Assembly: GCA_014825775.1 (NCBI GenBank)
Contig: MVAQ01000124.1
Coordinates: 1-60,497, forward strand
Reading direction: 5' to 3'
Length of the DNA stretch: 60,497 nt
From: Krasilnikovozyma curviuscula
Lineage: Eukaryota; Basidiomycota; Tremellomycetes; Cystofilobasidiales; Mrakiaceae
The notes under the pieces are model-generated. The model was not told the DNA's origin. It saw nothing but the letters and a program-made list of their open reading frames with translations, and did not search any database. Position numbers and translations under genes: made by a program. Shown here piece by piece: positions 21,887-33,173 of this stretch (positions within the stretch are counted from its first letter, which is position 1; each line of letters starts with the position of its first letter).

Positions 21887-24800
21887 ATGCCTAAAATCAA
21901 TGCTGCTACTTCTCAAGATGGATCTCACAGGTTTCCCTGTGACTTTGAAGGCTGCGGCAAAGACTTCGCTCGCCCAGGTTAGTAGGGCAACCGTCGCTCA
22001 TTTGCTTTTCTCCTTTGAGACTCACTTCTGTGTTCTAGACCATTTGTCTAGACATAAGAAAAATCACGCGACTGTCAAAATGTACAATTGCAATATGTGC
22101 AGCAAAACGTGAGTTTGGGGTTTCTAAGACGAAGATTCTCTTAGTTAATCGGAACTCTCAGTTTTTCTAGGAAAGAAGTCTTTGATAGACACGTCGGGCT
22201 GCATCTCAATCCCCAGGCATAGAAACCTAGAGTGAGACCAGTCTTGAAAGAACAGACGGGAAGATCCTCATCTTCACCTTCGCTGGTGTCAGAACAACCA
22301 GTGGCATCCACCTCCACGATATCTGAACCTTTAGACTCACAGTTGGCAACAAGCTCGGAATCCAATGACGACCGTTCTGAGATCCTCCCCCAGTATCAGC
22401 TCGGTTATCCTGTTCCTTCTGGGCTCGCCGATGAGTCGATGCTGCCATTCGATTTGGATCTGGAATCCTTCTTAAACTGGTTCGCCGCCGGTTCAGAAAA
22501 CCATCTTTCTTATCTGGAACCAATCAATTTACCCACTGAATCAGATACCAATGCAAATACGATGCCCACTCCTGACTTCCTGCGGCCTTATAAGCCAGTG
22601 CCGGTGAGCTCGGAACCTCTCCGCTCCACTATTGAATAATTTTAAGCTTTACATTTACTTTAATTGCAGACTCACGCTAGGTTTGAGATTTCAGCTGAAT
22701 CCCGGTTAAAAATATTGTCACATCTCAGTGTGAGTCCTTCGTTTCAATATCGTGCTTTTCCGCTGAATTTTACCTTACGACACTTCTGTCATAGATTATC
22801 CCAGAGTTGAGGTCATCATCGTATTTTAGCTCAAGCTGTCTTTCTGGCTATGTTGAACGATACTGGACTCATTTTCACCTTCAATGCCCAATACTTCATC
22901 GTCCAAGTTTCAACGCTTCTAGTACTCCGGTGCACCTCCTCTCTGCCATCGTTACAGCCGGAGCCTCATTTTCAGAAAACTTGGAGGTGCACGAAATGTC
23001 TCAGAATATCAACACTGAATTAAGAGGGATTTGGTTATCGGTAGGGTTTATCCCATTTTCGCGCTGTAGTCCCAGAAGTCTGATTTGGCTCCTTATTTGC
23101 ATACACTCACAAGACCAAGGTGCTCGCAACTCCAATTACTCTGCATGCATTTCAAGCACTGGTAATATCCGATATGTTGTCCCGTAATATGGACAAAAGC
23201 CAAGCAGATTTGGCGCATGTGTTTTCAGGATTTGAGTTGACAGTTAGTATGAAGCTTTGCTTTTCCGGGAGCTCTGCAACTTTGCGTTGAATTTCTGATT
23301 TGTGATCTTCAAATTAATGAAGATGGCGAGACGGAATAATTATTTCATTCCAACAATGTCGGCTGCGTCAGACATTTTAGAAGAAAGGTGGGAAATATGG
23401 ATTGCAGCTGAAACCCGTCGAAGGTTCGCTTGTGTTTAATGCTTAATGTTACAGCAACTGCCTTCTGACGTCTTCCAACTGAATTTAGGCTAGCCTGGAT
23501 CATTGTAATGACTGATGTAAGTAGTATATATTTACTTCTTCACTTACAAAGTCATTCCTTTCCTGATGCCGCTGGCTGTCATAGATGGAATATGCCACCC
23601 TCTTCAAGCAATTGCCATCTAGAGCTGGCTCTGCATTTAGACTTCATCTGCACCTTCCTTGCTCTGATTCTCTTTTTGATGCTGAAACTCCAGAGATTTG
23701 GGCCGCACAATCAATGGGCCATTCGAGTGAGAGCTTGGCTCAAGCTCTCAAATCAAGTATATCTGTGAATGCTGGAAAAAATTCACCGCCCGGAAAATAC
23801 TCCAGCGGACACTTTTTCACCCTTAATGTGATTCTTCATGGCCTGATGGCGATTGGTTGGGACATGTTACATCGAGATCTGATTGCTCCAGAAACTCTCA
23901 AAAGAGTGTCTACGACGATGTCTGGATGTAAGCACCTCAAGATTTAACCTTATTAGCTTTTAACTTTTGATTCTGATTGATGGTTTGTTTTTCCGAGAAT
24001 CCAGTCGTGCAACAGTCTTTTCAGTTGTTCGAAACAAACATTGAGAAGCTATCTATCGACGAAGGGTCAACGATGGAACACGTTGGTAAGGCGATCTGCC
24101 ACGACTTCCTTGCAATTGCGCAATTGGACTTGCAGTTGGATTGGTAAGTCCATCCACTCCAGAGGCCCACTTGTCGAACTTTCTCCTAAACATAATATTT
24201 CCCTCTCACGTTCCTTCTACAGTCATTCTTTACAAGTTTATGCTGGAATAACAGAAATCGCCAACGAAACTGTGACCCCAAGAAACTACATCGAATCCGG
24301 AAAACTGATGCGCAAATGGGCGTCGAATCAGGCTTGTGCTGAAGGCGTTAGGTTAGCAGCAAAACATCTGAGTAAATCCATCCAAGTAGGTTCTCCTTTC
24401 CTCTGGTACTCTGCACTACTACTAAGTCCAATGTTCTACTCTTATATTTTCAAAGTTGGAGAAAACGTGGCCAAACCTACTCATTCACGACTGGGCTGTT
24501 TACCTTTCCTTTGTGAGTTAGCATGATATCGCTTCCCTTATATATGAGGGTGACATGTTTGCTGACTTCCCGGATTCTTTGTTAAAATAACTGTAGCTTG
24601 TTCTGTGGGCGTATTTCGTTATCAAGAGGAAAGTTGTAGAAACACCAAGAATAACGCTTTTGTTAGAAAATGTCGAGGTAAGAGTTTCCAACGAGTTATC
24701 GCACACAAGCTCTATCCAAATGGAGATCTAAACTTTATCATTATAGCCTTGTCCTAGTGCTGAACATTGCTGTCAGAGGTTTTTGACGATGGTTTGTGAC

Positions 24801-25009
24801 GAAAATTCATCTGATCAACTCCCGAGCGTCCTAGACATGCGAGCTCTTGGCATTTGGACGCTGTCGCACCTATGCCGCTCGAGAGCCCACACAGGTAAGT
24901 TACTTTACTACTCTAGATATACTGCAGTTTTTTTTCAGATTCTGAGCCTTTATTCTTCACAGCTCGAACTTGCGCAGAAGTTGTCGAACGCATTATGGAC
25001 GTAAAGTGA
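21887..25009 (+). pseudogene. C2H2 zinc-finger / fungal-specific regulator with an in-frame TAG
   Basis: Fifteen exons (21887-21977, 22039-22108, 22162-22603, 22670-22729, 22795-23040, 23114-23242, 23323-23423, 23489-23516, 23585-23927, 24005-24143, 24223-24385, 24456-24512, 24597-24677, 24777-24894, 24963-25009) keep one frame of about 703 sense codons. Two fingers are at the N-terminus: CDFEGCGKDFARP..HLSRHKKNH and CNMCSKTFSRKEVFDRHVGLH. Right after, at 22220-22222, an in-frame TAG follows NPQA. The frame then stays open and codes a Ser/acidic linker and the fungal_trans domain (YWTHFHLQCPILHRPSFNA, ILEERWEIWIAAETRRRLAW). As written, only ~72 aa with both fingers would be made. It could be a recent pseudogene, a readthrough gene, a sequence error, or a deliberate short form. 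Several introns seem to use AAG acceptors. Confidence 0.75.
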
Positions 25010-25589
25010 CTTTGGACGATCTCAACAGCTCCTCAATCGCGTCGTGATGGCTTACACACGATGTGGGTCTCAGTCTTTATTCCGTGTTTCACTCCGTGCT
25101 GGCTTGGTGCTCTGAAGAGCAATTGGAGTAAGCGACACGAAAATAATGGGTAGATACCATGCAAGATGAAGTTAGGTTGATAACCTAGACGAAAACCGCA
25201 TATCCTCTCTCGCTTATTCTTGATTGCAATGGGAAGAAAGAGACCATCTCCTGGCGTCTTTTCTCGAGGATAGACTTTAATAAAACATGGAGAAGGTCCT
25301 GTTAGATGGTAGATCATTCTTCATTGGTAGCAGTAAAAGCATATGTATAGAAGGCACCTGAAATTGTCATGGTGAAAACTATAGTAGTCACTGATGTCAG
25401 AGAAAAGGACAAGTAAATAAAGCGTAACAGATACCTTGTTGTCCAAGCTTCTCTGTTGCCATACTTCGTCTGCAACTTTTGAGGAGGTCTTGCTACTGCT
25501 GTTTATATACACATCTGGTCCCAAACTCCATCGTTGGTCCCACTGATAGCATCATTCGTAGATCAGGCGAATTAAATGACTTCGATGCT
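25010..25589. other. Intergenic downstream of the C2H2 regulator
   Basis: About 580 bp without a supported gene, leading into the carrier promoter. Confidence 0.4.
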
Positions 25590-25880
25590 CACCCCACTCT
25601 TTATGTGATACGACTATTCGCACCTCCCACTTCTCGCTGCTTTCTCTTCGATCAAGTCAAAATCTCATTTGGCTGGACGGAGACGTCTGGATACCTCAGA
25701 TTACCGCCTCAATCTGCTTTCCGCCTGCAATTTACCCCCCACCAATTCGCACCCCACTATTTGATTAGCAGGGAATTGTTAAGATACCGGAGTAGAGATG
25801 CAAAGAAAACACATTTTGCCACCGGCTTTGCGTGAGCAGCTTGAGTGGGGTGTAGATAAGCGCGACCTCCCACTATTCGC
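25590..25880. promoter_or_regulatory. Repeated CACCCCACT boxes upstream of the Dal5-type carrier
   Basis: Exact 9-mers lie at 25590-25598, 25750-25758 and, reversed, 25844-25852. Related CCTCCCAC copies lie at 25623-25630 and 25866-25873. The nearest exact copy is about 125 bp before the carrier ATG at 25977. The arrangement mirrors that of the dipeptidase promoter, which supports joint control. Confidence 0.68.
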
Positions 25881-25976
25881 AAAACCAATAAAAGCAAAGA
25901 AGAATATTCTGTGTGCCCTGATCACTTTGAAACTACTCACTCGGAGCCTTCACTGCTAGAATTAAATCTCTCAAGG

Positions 25977-28435
25977 ATGGACTTCGCTACCGCAAAGAAT
26001 GAAAAGGAGGATGCAACCTCACCCACGGTCGCTGTTGTGGATTTCGATGACGAGGAGGAGTTAGCAAGTCGTAAAGGAATAGCCCGTCGTATCGATTTAT
26101 ACCTCATGCCTCTCATGGTAAGTGTAAAACGTTGATTGAAAAACACTCAGTACGAATTTAAAGTTTAAAGTCATCCCTCCCTTCCTTGATTCCTTTCAAA
26201 GTGCTTCACATATATTCTGCAGTCTCTAGATAAAGGTTCCTTGGGATATGGCGCTATTTGGGGACTTAGAACTACTCTCAAGCTTGACTCGAACCAATAG
26301 TGAGTATCTCGTAATTTGCACTCAGCTTGCGGCCTGGTCTGGGTTTACCATCAAAGTAATAATGATATCAAATCCTCGGATTTTTTCAGCTCATGGCTCT
26401 CTTCGTTGTTTTATTTTGGATAGTGAGTATTTTGTATTTTATTTCTCTTTCAGCCTCGAATAAATCGCAACAGTACACTGATTTAATCTCGCGGCCTTGT
26501 GTTCCTTTCACTCTGGTTTTTAGCATGTTTCTAGAATGTACGTTTACAACTTCACAGGTTATGGTGGTACTATCAGGTCTGATGAGTTGAAATGGTTTCT
26601 AGATCCTATGGGCTACATTGCTCAACGGTTCAACACTGGTCAGGTCGTCGGCGTTGTCATCTTCTTCTGGGGTCTTTGCCTTATGTCAACAGCCATCTGT
26701 ACCAATTTCACCACCATTGCTGTACAGCGATTCTTTCTGGGATGCTTGGAGAGTGTTCTCACTCCAGCATTTGTTTTAATCACCTCTGTTTTTTATTTGA
26801 AGAGGGAACAGACTGTGAGTCTTCTCATCGCCCTCTTCTTGTCATTGACACTAACTCACTATTCTCATCTATTTACCATTCTCTTCCAGGTGCGTATCTC
26901 TGTCTGGTGGAGTATGAATGGTTTTGCAGGTGCTTTTGGAGGAGTCATCTCCTACGTCAGTGGATATATCAAGTACAAAGGTGTTCCTCAATGGAAGGTT
27001 GGTTTTCAGCTTTGTGCGAATCTTCAGTTCTGTCTCTGCGATGGCTGACATTGAAGCGAAATTGTAGTGGATATTCATCATCAACGGATCAGTCACGACT
27101 CTATGGGGTATAGTCATGTTCTTTTTGTTGCCATCTAGTCCTCGCAACGCCAGATTCTTGAACGATAGACAGAGAGACGAAGCTGTCAAAAGGCTGAGCG
27201 CAAACAAGGTATTCTTTAATTCATGTTCTTGTTTTCTTGATCTCACCAAAACTCACTGGAGTCTAGTTTTACTCCAAGACTGGCACTAAGAACTCAAGCA
27301 TCAAAAGATATCAAATTATCGAGGCACTTGACCCCCGCAAAGATGTACAAGGCCTTCTTCTTTGTGAGTTAATATCCTCAAACATACTTTTCCACATGCC
27401 TTTCAATAGCTGAAAAGCATCCTTCACTTTACATTCACCACTTCAGTCCTAATCTGCTTTTTCAATGAATTCACCAACGGCGGGTATGGCAACTTTTCAA
27501 GTCTCATCATCTCTTCTCTTGGTTTTACCTCGCTGCAAACATCTCTGCTGGGTATCGCATCTGGAATTGCTCAAGTTGTTTGGATGTGGTCAGCAGCTTA
27601 CTTTAGCGGAAGATTTAAGAACTGCACAATTTGGGCTTGCATGTGAGCTGTTATTATTAGTACTGTGAAGACAGATTCGAGATCTGACGGGCTGAGTATT
27701 ATCCTTTGAATCATCTTTGTTTCGAATGATAATTTTTTTTGAGTCCATAGGGGTGCTCTGGTGGTCAGCTGCATAGGATTTATTCTACAGCTTGCACTTC
27801 CCGTCGGCAATAAAACTGGAAAAATGATCGGTGTTTGTTTCATGCCTGCTTATGGTGAGTCTCCCATTGCTCTGGGCTCTTGTCAGTTAGGTTACCAGTG
27901 ACCTGATTATGGGTTGTCACTACTTCGTTTGTTCGAACTCTGAATAGCTGCAAGTTGCGCTTTAGCTGTCGGTATACCAGCTCAAAACGCTGGTGGATTC
28001 ACCAAAAGAACAACAATGACTTCACTCGCTTTTCTCGGCTATAGTATCGGTGTAAGTCCATATTCAACGCAGGTATGAGACCGTCAAACCTCTCACTTAC
28101 AGATTTTTGTATTTGTAGAACATCGCTGGACCCCACGTTTTTTTCACTGGACAGACACCAGTGTACAAAACCGGCTTTGCAGCAGATTTAACTTGTTTCG
28201 GCTGCCAGTGGATCTTATTTGGTGTCTTGAGGTATGTCTAGTGGAGAGAAAACAAAAGAAGGGACCAGCTCTACGGACCACCTAAGCCCGAAGAAGGAGA
28301 TGACGTTACAGATTTGACGGATAGAGAAAATATGAGCTTCAGATGTAAGTTAATACTGATTTTTGATCCTCCGATTGTGCTCCTTGACAAACATTTGACT
28401 CATTCTTTTATTTTTATTTTCAAGACTCCTTGTGA
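25977..28435 (+). pseudogene. Dal5-type MFS carrier (ACS family), probably damaged
   Basis: Thirteen exon blocks code a typical ACS-family carrier of about 490 residues: ARRIDLYLMPLM, YILQSLDKGSLGYGAIWGL, SWLSSLFYFGY, MGYIAQRFNTGQVVGVV, FFLGCLESVLTPAF, WENKRRDxLYG-like tail and the closing ENMSFRYSL. In yeast Dal5 carries allantoate, ureidosuccinate and dipeptides. Two lesions appear. First, after the acceptor at 26453 only eight coding bases (26454-26461) fit before exon 26603, and no GT donor follows them. Second, an in-frame TAG at 28239-28241 interrupts the tail (LRYV then WRENKRRD). Other exons: 25977-26117, 26202-26299, 26390-26422, 26603-26814, 26890-26997, 27068-27208, 27267-27363, 27447-27642, 27751-27854, 27948-28051, 28119-28344, 28425-28435. 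A working gene with unusual splicing cannot be excluded. Confidence 0.75.
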
Positions 28436-29144
28436 TGAACTTGTTTGAGTGGGATACTCTTTGGTCAAAGGACGTAGTTGTAAAAGTTAAGAAGAGGTGA
28501 AAGATTTAGACAAGAATTAGACAGAAGGCTCACGGGAAATTGACAATCATTGTAACAACCCTCCTTCGATATAGATTATTTTGCCTTATGCTCCTGTCGT
28601 GCATACTGCAGAAAGTTTAAACTAATTTTCATTTGTGATATTGGCAGCCTTCCCACGTATATCTTTGCCTTGATTATTCAAAATGATTGTGTAACAGCGG
28701 ACTGTCTAACGACTTGAATCTTCGCTTTTTCCTGCTGATCACTTACCTCCGAATGGACCTTCTTTCAACATTCAAACATCGTGCACCTCTACTTACGAGC
28801 TGTCTATTCTGGAACCTACGCAATCACTCTTTTTGCACCACTGCAAGGTCAAATTCAGTACTGAACGCATCGCGTAACACAATGATGGTGGGAAATCTAA
28901 CGTAGGTATGATGACTTCAACGAAGAAAAAATCTTGATCCAGATGTGCAACATCGAGCTGGCATCAATTTAAAACAGAGAACCATCTCATCACCAAAAAT
29001 AACAGTAGTGTTTTGTGTGGGCTATTATTTGAACTAGTCTACGTCAAAAGTCCAGTCTAACTATTTACTGATACAGCATATTCAATTGAGCCTGGACCCT
29101 TTACTCTAATTCATCCCGCTCAACCTCAACTGAGAATGGTATTT
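28436..29144. other. Convergent intergenic region with a coding-like scrap
   Basis: 709 bp between the ends of the carrier and hydrolase B. A plus-strand stretch at about 28765-28863 reads HLYLRAVYSGTYAITLFAPL and then stops. It looks like protein sequence but has no start or neighbours, so it may be a gene relic. Confidence 0.3.
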
Positions 29145-30516
29145 TCAACTCCTGCGATGATAAGGCCAGTTCCTTTCACTGTCCAATACATGTGGGAGGA
29201 GGTGCAACGGCCTCGGTCGCAACATATCCGTAGAACTTGCCTCTAGTTCGGAATACCATGGATTGGGTAATTCTTGGTAACCTTCAGGAAACGGTGGTGC
29301 TGGTTCCAGATTCGTCAATACAGCACTATTGAATTGTGCAGCGTGTGTGACGGAGCATCGCTGGCCAAAAAAAAAAAAAAACGTGAAGCGAAGACTTTTT
29401 AGCGTACAGAGGTTAAAATCATGACTTACTTGTGGTGCGTTAGGAATGGTGCTTATTCGTAAATTAACTGCCCCTCTTGACTTCATGCTGTCACAGAATT
29501 CAGTCAGAACTTCATCAGAAGTTTGAGCATCGTTCGCGCCTTTGATGATCAGAATTGGCATTTGTATGAGAGACAGTGGTAGGCTGGAATGCTCAGCCAG
29601 CATGAATTGTCGACATATCCTGTCGAAAGTCTCACGCTATTGAAGAAGGCTGTTCAGCAAGAGTCGCGCATGGTTGAAATTGAATAAGGAGATGGATAAC
29701 ATACACCGACTTCTTTGCAAATAATGGCAAATTGAGACCTTGATGTGCTCGTTATGAAGGAAAGGTAAGGATTGGCCACTTCGTGATAATCGGACCCGTA
29801 GTATAGGGAGATTAGTTCATTTCCAGCAGCGTAGACATCTCTGGTCATCCCCCCCTTATCTGCGGCTTTTGCGAGCTCTGTTATTATCTCTGTATGACCA
29901 GCTTCAAGTTCCATGCTCTGATTAACAAACGCAATGGTAGTCAGACTCCGAGCTTGGGGTCTGTATCGGATACAGAGTGCTTGGACCAGTTTGGACTTCA
30001 CTGACATTTTCATCCCTTAGATACATCCCTACAATAGTTAACGAGATACCTCTTTCTGGATTGTTCTTGAAGTATTCTACCACTGGCGGAGAGGCTGATC
30101 CTATGACGACAACGTGTGCCTTTTCTATGCCAAGCCCTTCAAAGATACCAGTCCCAACTTCAGCTCCAGTTTCTAGATTATATGATTCGGGGACCCAGTG
30201 AGTGCTATCACCATGGCCGATCAGGTCGATGAGAACACTGGGACCAGAAGGCGGGACAAAAACATATTCTGATTAATTCCCCGCTATTGGGTGCTCACTC
30301 GCAAACCAAAAGAGAGCTCAACTTGTTGTACCGTCTGATTTCACCATTCATATTTGGAGCCCAGAAACAAGAGCTTGTGAGTACACCATGGAACCATAGC
30401 ACAACGGGTCTCGACGGATCAACTGAGTCCGCGTCGTTGCTGGCGTGAGTAACGATCCGATAATTGAGTTTGATCGGGGTTCCATCCAAGAGGCTGAGGG
30501 AGAACTTATGAGGCAT
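29145..30516 (-). CDS. Alpha/beta hydrolase-fold protein B, paralog of A
   Basis: Five exons (30323-30516, 30006-30237, 29705-29917, 29430-29636, 29145-29360) give 353 aa. It aligns with hydrolase A along its length: FHGVLTSSCFWAPNMNGEI, DLIGHGDSTHWVPES, elbow VVVIGSASPPVVEYF, AGNELISLYYGSDYHEVANP, acid loop MPILIIKGANDAQTS and NAPQRCSVTHAAQFN. The elbow has Ser where A has Asn, but the small flanking glycines are missing (G-S-A-S-P). The APH His of A is Gln here, though the later VTH His is kept. B lacks two introns present in A. The donor after exon 1 is GTTGAG. Function unknown; both proteins may be diverged or regulatory copies. Confidence 0.82.
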
Positions 30517-31613
30517 AGTGAGTTGCTTCTTGATGGTTGGAAGTAAAAGGTAATAAATGTTTGTCGAAAAATGCTACCAGCCAGAGCTCGGTTTGGATTG
30601 CGGATGTCTCTCATCCCGGTTTCGCATAATCCTGAAAGGGGTATCTGAAGAATGCGAGCGCTCTACACCAAAAAGTAGTTTCATGCATTTTTTCAGATTA
30701 GCATTTTTTAATCACTACCCATCCATCTCTATCGCAGATCCAACAGACGCCGAGAGGAGCGCGCCCGAGCAAGCATATCACTTCGCCCATATCTGACCGC
30801 TGAGGGGATTGCCGGGCGTTCTTAAGTGTAGATAATATGACCAAGACTGCAATAAAATAAAAATAAATGACATTTTACACCAAATCAAGGAAGCAAAGAC
30901 GTGCTTGTGTGTGTGAGCTCGAGACGCGACATCGAAATATCCCAAAGCCCTTCTGCATAGGTTCAAGGTAGATAGCGTCAGAGACAGCAAGTGCTACTTC
31001 AACTGGACAGGTAGAGCCCATCATATAGCACAACAAGATCCACCGGCGATTGTCTACTCTATCGCCTTACTCCGCCGGCAAAACTCAGTCCCTCGACATC
31101 TGAAATCCAGTTCCAAGCTGCTGTGCCAAGGATTTATCTTCAGTTATTTCATAGACGAGGGTTAGGCGACTCAATGGCAGATCTTGCACTATCCAAAAGG
31201 AGTTGGAGCTTTCGCTGACTGAATGTACTCAGAGGCATTCGACACTTTCTTACAGGCGGTTTTGGAGAGAGGCGAGTGCTGGAGCAACAACGAAAAAAAC
31301 TACGGATTTACGGGCTATTTTCTAGAACTCATTTAAAAAGGAGAAAGCCTGTGCTAGTATTGCTGGCGGCAGAGGTGTGGTTTGCAAGGGGCCTAAGGTG
31401 GGCGAGCGATAAATGGGTATCTAGACACAGATTTGGATAAATTCAATAACCGTCTTGGTAAACCAATACAATAAGTCAGAGTTCAAAGTTATGGTTAACA
31501 ACTAGACAAAGGCTACAGAGCTGTAGTGGCTTGAATGCAGATGCAAGGGTGGGAATGCGATGAGGGATATAAAGCTAGCAGCAAACACAATGAGAGCAGG
31601 ATAGTCTAGAGAT
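30517..31613. other. Intergenic, no gene seen
   Basis: About 1.1 kb. It includes the hydrolase B promoter and the 3' flank of the next minus-strand gene. No tRNA, repeat or supported ORF was recognised. Confidence 0.4.
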
Positions 31614-32546
31614 CTAGAGACTGTGTCTAGTAGATGGAACGATAGGGTTGAGTTTGTGATTCGTCTTTTTCAAGGAGGATTGCCATTTGTTCTTGGGTGA
31701 CGAGGACGCGAGGGATGGGAAGGGTTCATAGGTCGGTGACGTGATGATGGTGAGGATATGATCGACGACGTGTCGAAGAGGTTGACTTGTAGACTAGTAC
31801 AACCAAAAAATAAAAAAGTAAATGAAAACGATACATGGAATGTCAGAGATCATGAATACAAGACAAGAAAGAGATATACTGTGTACTTACGATTTTCAGC
31901 AGTGATCCAAAACCACTTTGCAGCCCCTCTAAAAGATCTTCTCTACTTTTTGACTCTCTTTCTATTTTCCAGACCCACTCCCAGATTACCTCCCCTGTTT
32001 TTTCATGGGAATGTGGTGTAGATGCCGACGGCGATGGCAATGCGAAGTCGACGACTATCCTTTTAATTGAAGTGGAATGACCCTTGGAACCAGCCAAAGA
32101 AGGGCTCGGTAGTGGTGGGAGATTGTGAATCTTCAGTGCTTCTTCTAGCAAGAGCCAGTGGGTGGACGGAAGCTTCATTCGTTCAAGTGGGTTGGTTAGC
32201 AAACCCCGGTTTGCATGATAAAAAAAGGTAATTGAGAACTTACCTGCTCCATAGCGCTCCTGACACCTTTAACGATCTCCCACCTAGAAAGGTAACCTTT
32301 CTTCTTCTGTCGACTGATCCAACCCACTGTCAAAGACAGGATCTCCTCTGGTGCTGAAGCACTCCGAAGCGATTTGACAAAGGCCCGACTTTTCTTTGAC
32401 GTGCCAGATTGAGAGTCGGGCAGAGAAAGAGAGGAGAGCTCGGCATGGGAGGTGGTGAACGTTTGTTTGGATCTAGAGCATGTCACTCGATATGCGGGAG
32501 GTGGTGGAATTGCTTCTTCGAACGATGGCAAGACGCTTTGAACCAT
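31614..32546 (-). CDS. Unrecognised 254-aa protein
   Basis: Three exons (32244-32546, 31891-32172, 31614-31793) join in frame. It starts MVQSVLPSFEEAIPPPPAYR. Middle parts read LSLTVGWISRQKKKGYLSRW, THWLLLEEALKIHNLPPLPS and EVIWEWVWKIERESKSREDL; the end has PLRHVVDHILTIITSPTYEP and a basic tail. There is no signal peptide or membrane span. It looks like a small soluble helical and strand protein. A HORMA-type autophagy factor (Atg101-like) crossed my mind from the Lys-rich/Trp pattern, but the match is too weak to claim. The second intron acceptor is AAG. Confidence 0.6.
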
Positions 32547-33173
32547 CGTTTGGGCGCCTTATCGCTGAAGGACGACGCTGCTGCTACAAAAGATGACTAT
32601 ATCCGTGAGGGGAGAACCATGACCACCTTCACCATGGGAAAGGATCACTAATCGACAGGAGATGAGCTGATGAATGGCAGACGGCGATGAGGCAGTTCTA
32701 TCTATCTGTGGTAGAAAAAAGACGTCTTGACCTTCAGCCACCAAATGCCTACTCGGGCCTAGGGCCTTGATTTATCTTTTTGACTCGGATTGTCGGAACG
32801 TCTGCAGAGTTGGAGATGAATAGAATCTCGGGCAATGTCGTGTTTTTGGAACAAAGGTAGGCCATTCATCTATCTTCAGTTCGTTCGCTCCGAGAGGATC
32901 GCGTCGTCACCCGTGCTCCTTTTCGTCAGCCGCATACGCTGAGAGGCCACGACGGTTCACTTTCCCCTCTGAACTCTTTGCGTTACATTTGTTTCTTTAC
33001 TCGTTCGAAATCTCCTCTTTGTTGACGTTCGCAATTCGCGATCTGCCCAATTGCAATTGACAAACCTAGTTGGAATCAACCTCAAAGCTCATATACCAGT
33101 TGTCAAAATTGATTTAGCTTCAACTTGCTAGGTAACAGCCTGAAGAAAAACTCTATAGTGGTGTACAAGTCAA
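32547..33173. other. Intergenic, no feature seen
   Basis: 627 bp between two minus-strand genes; no coding or RNA signal recognised. Confidence 0.4.
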
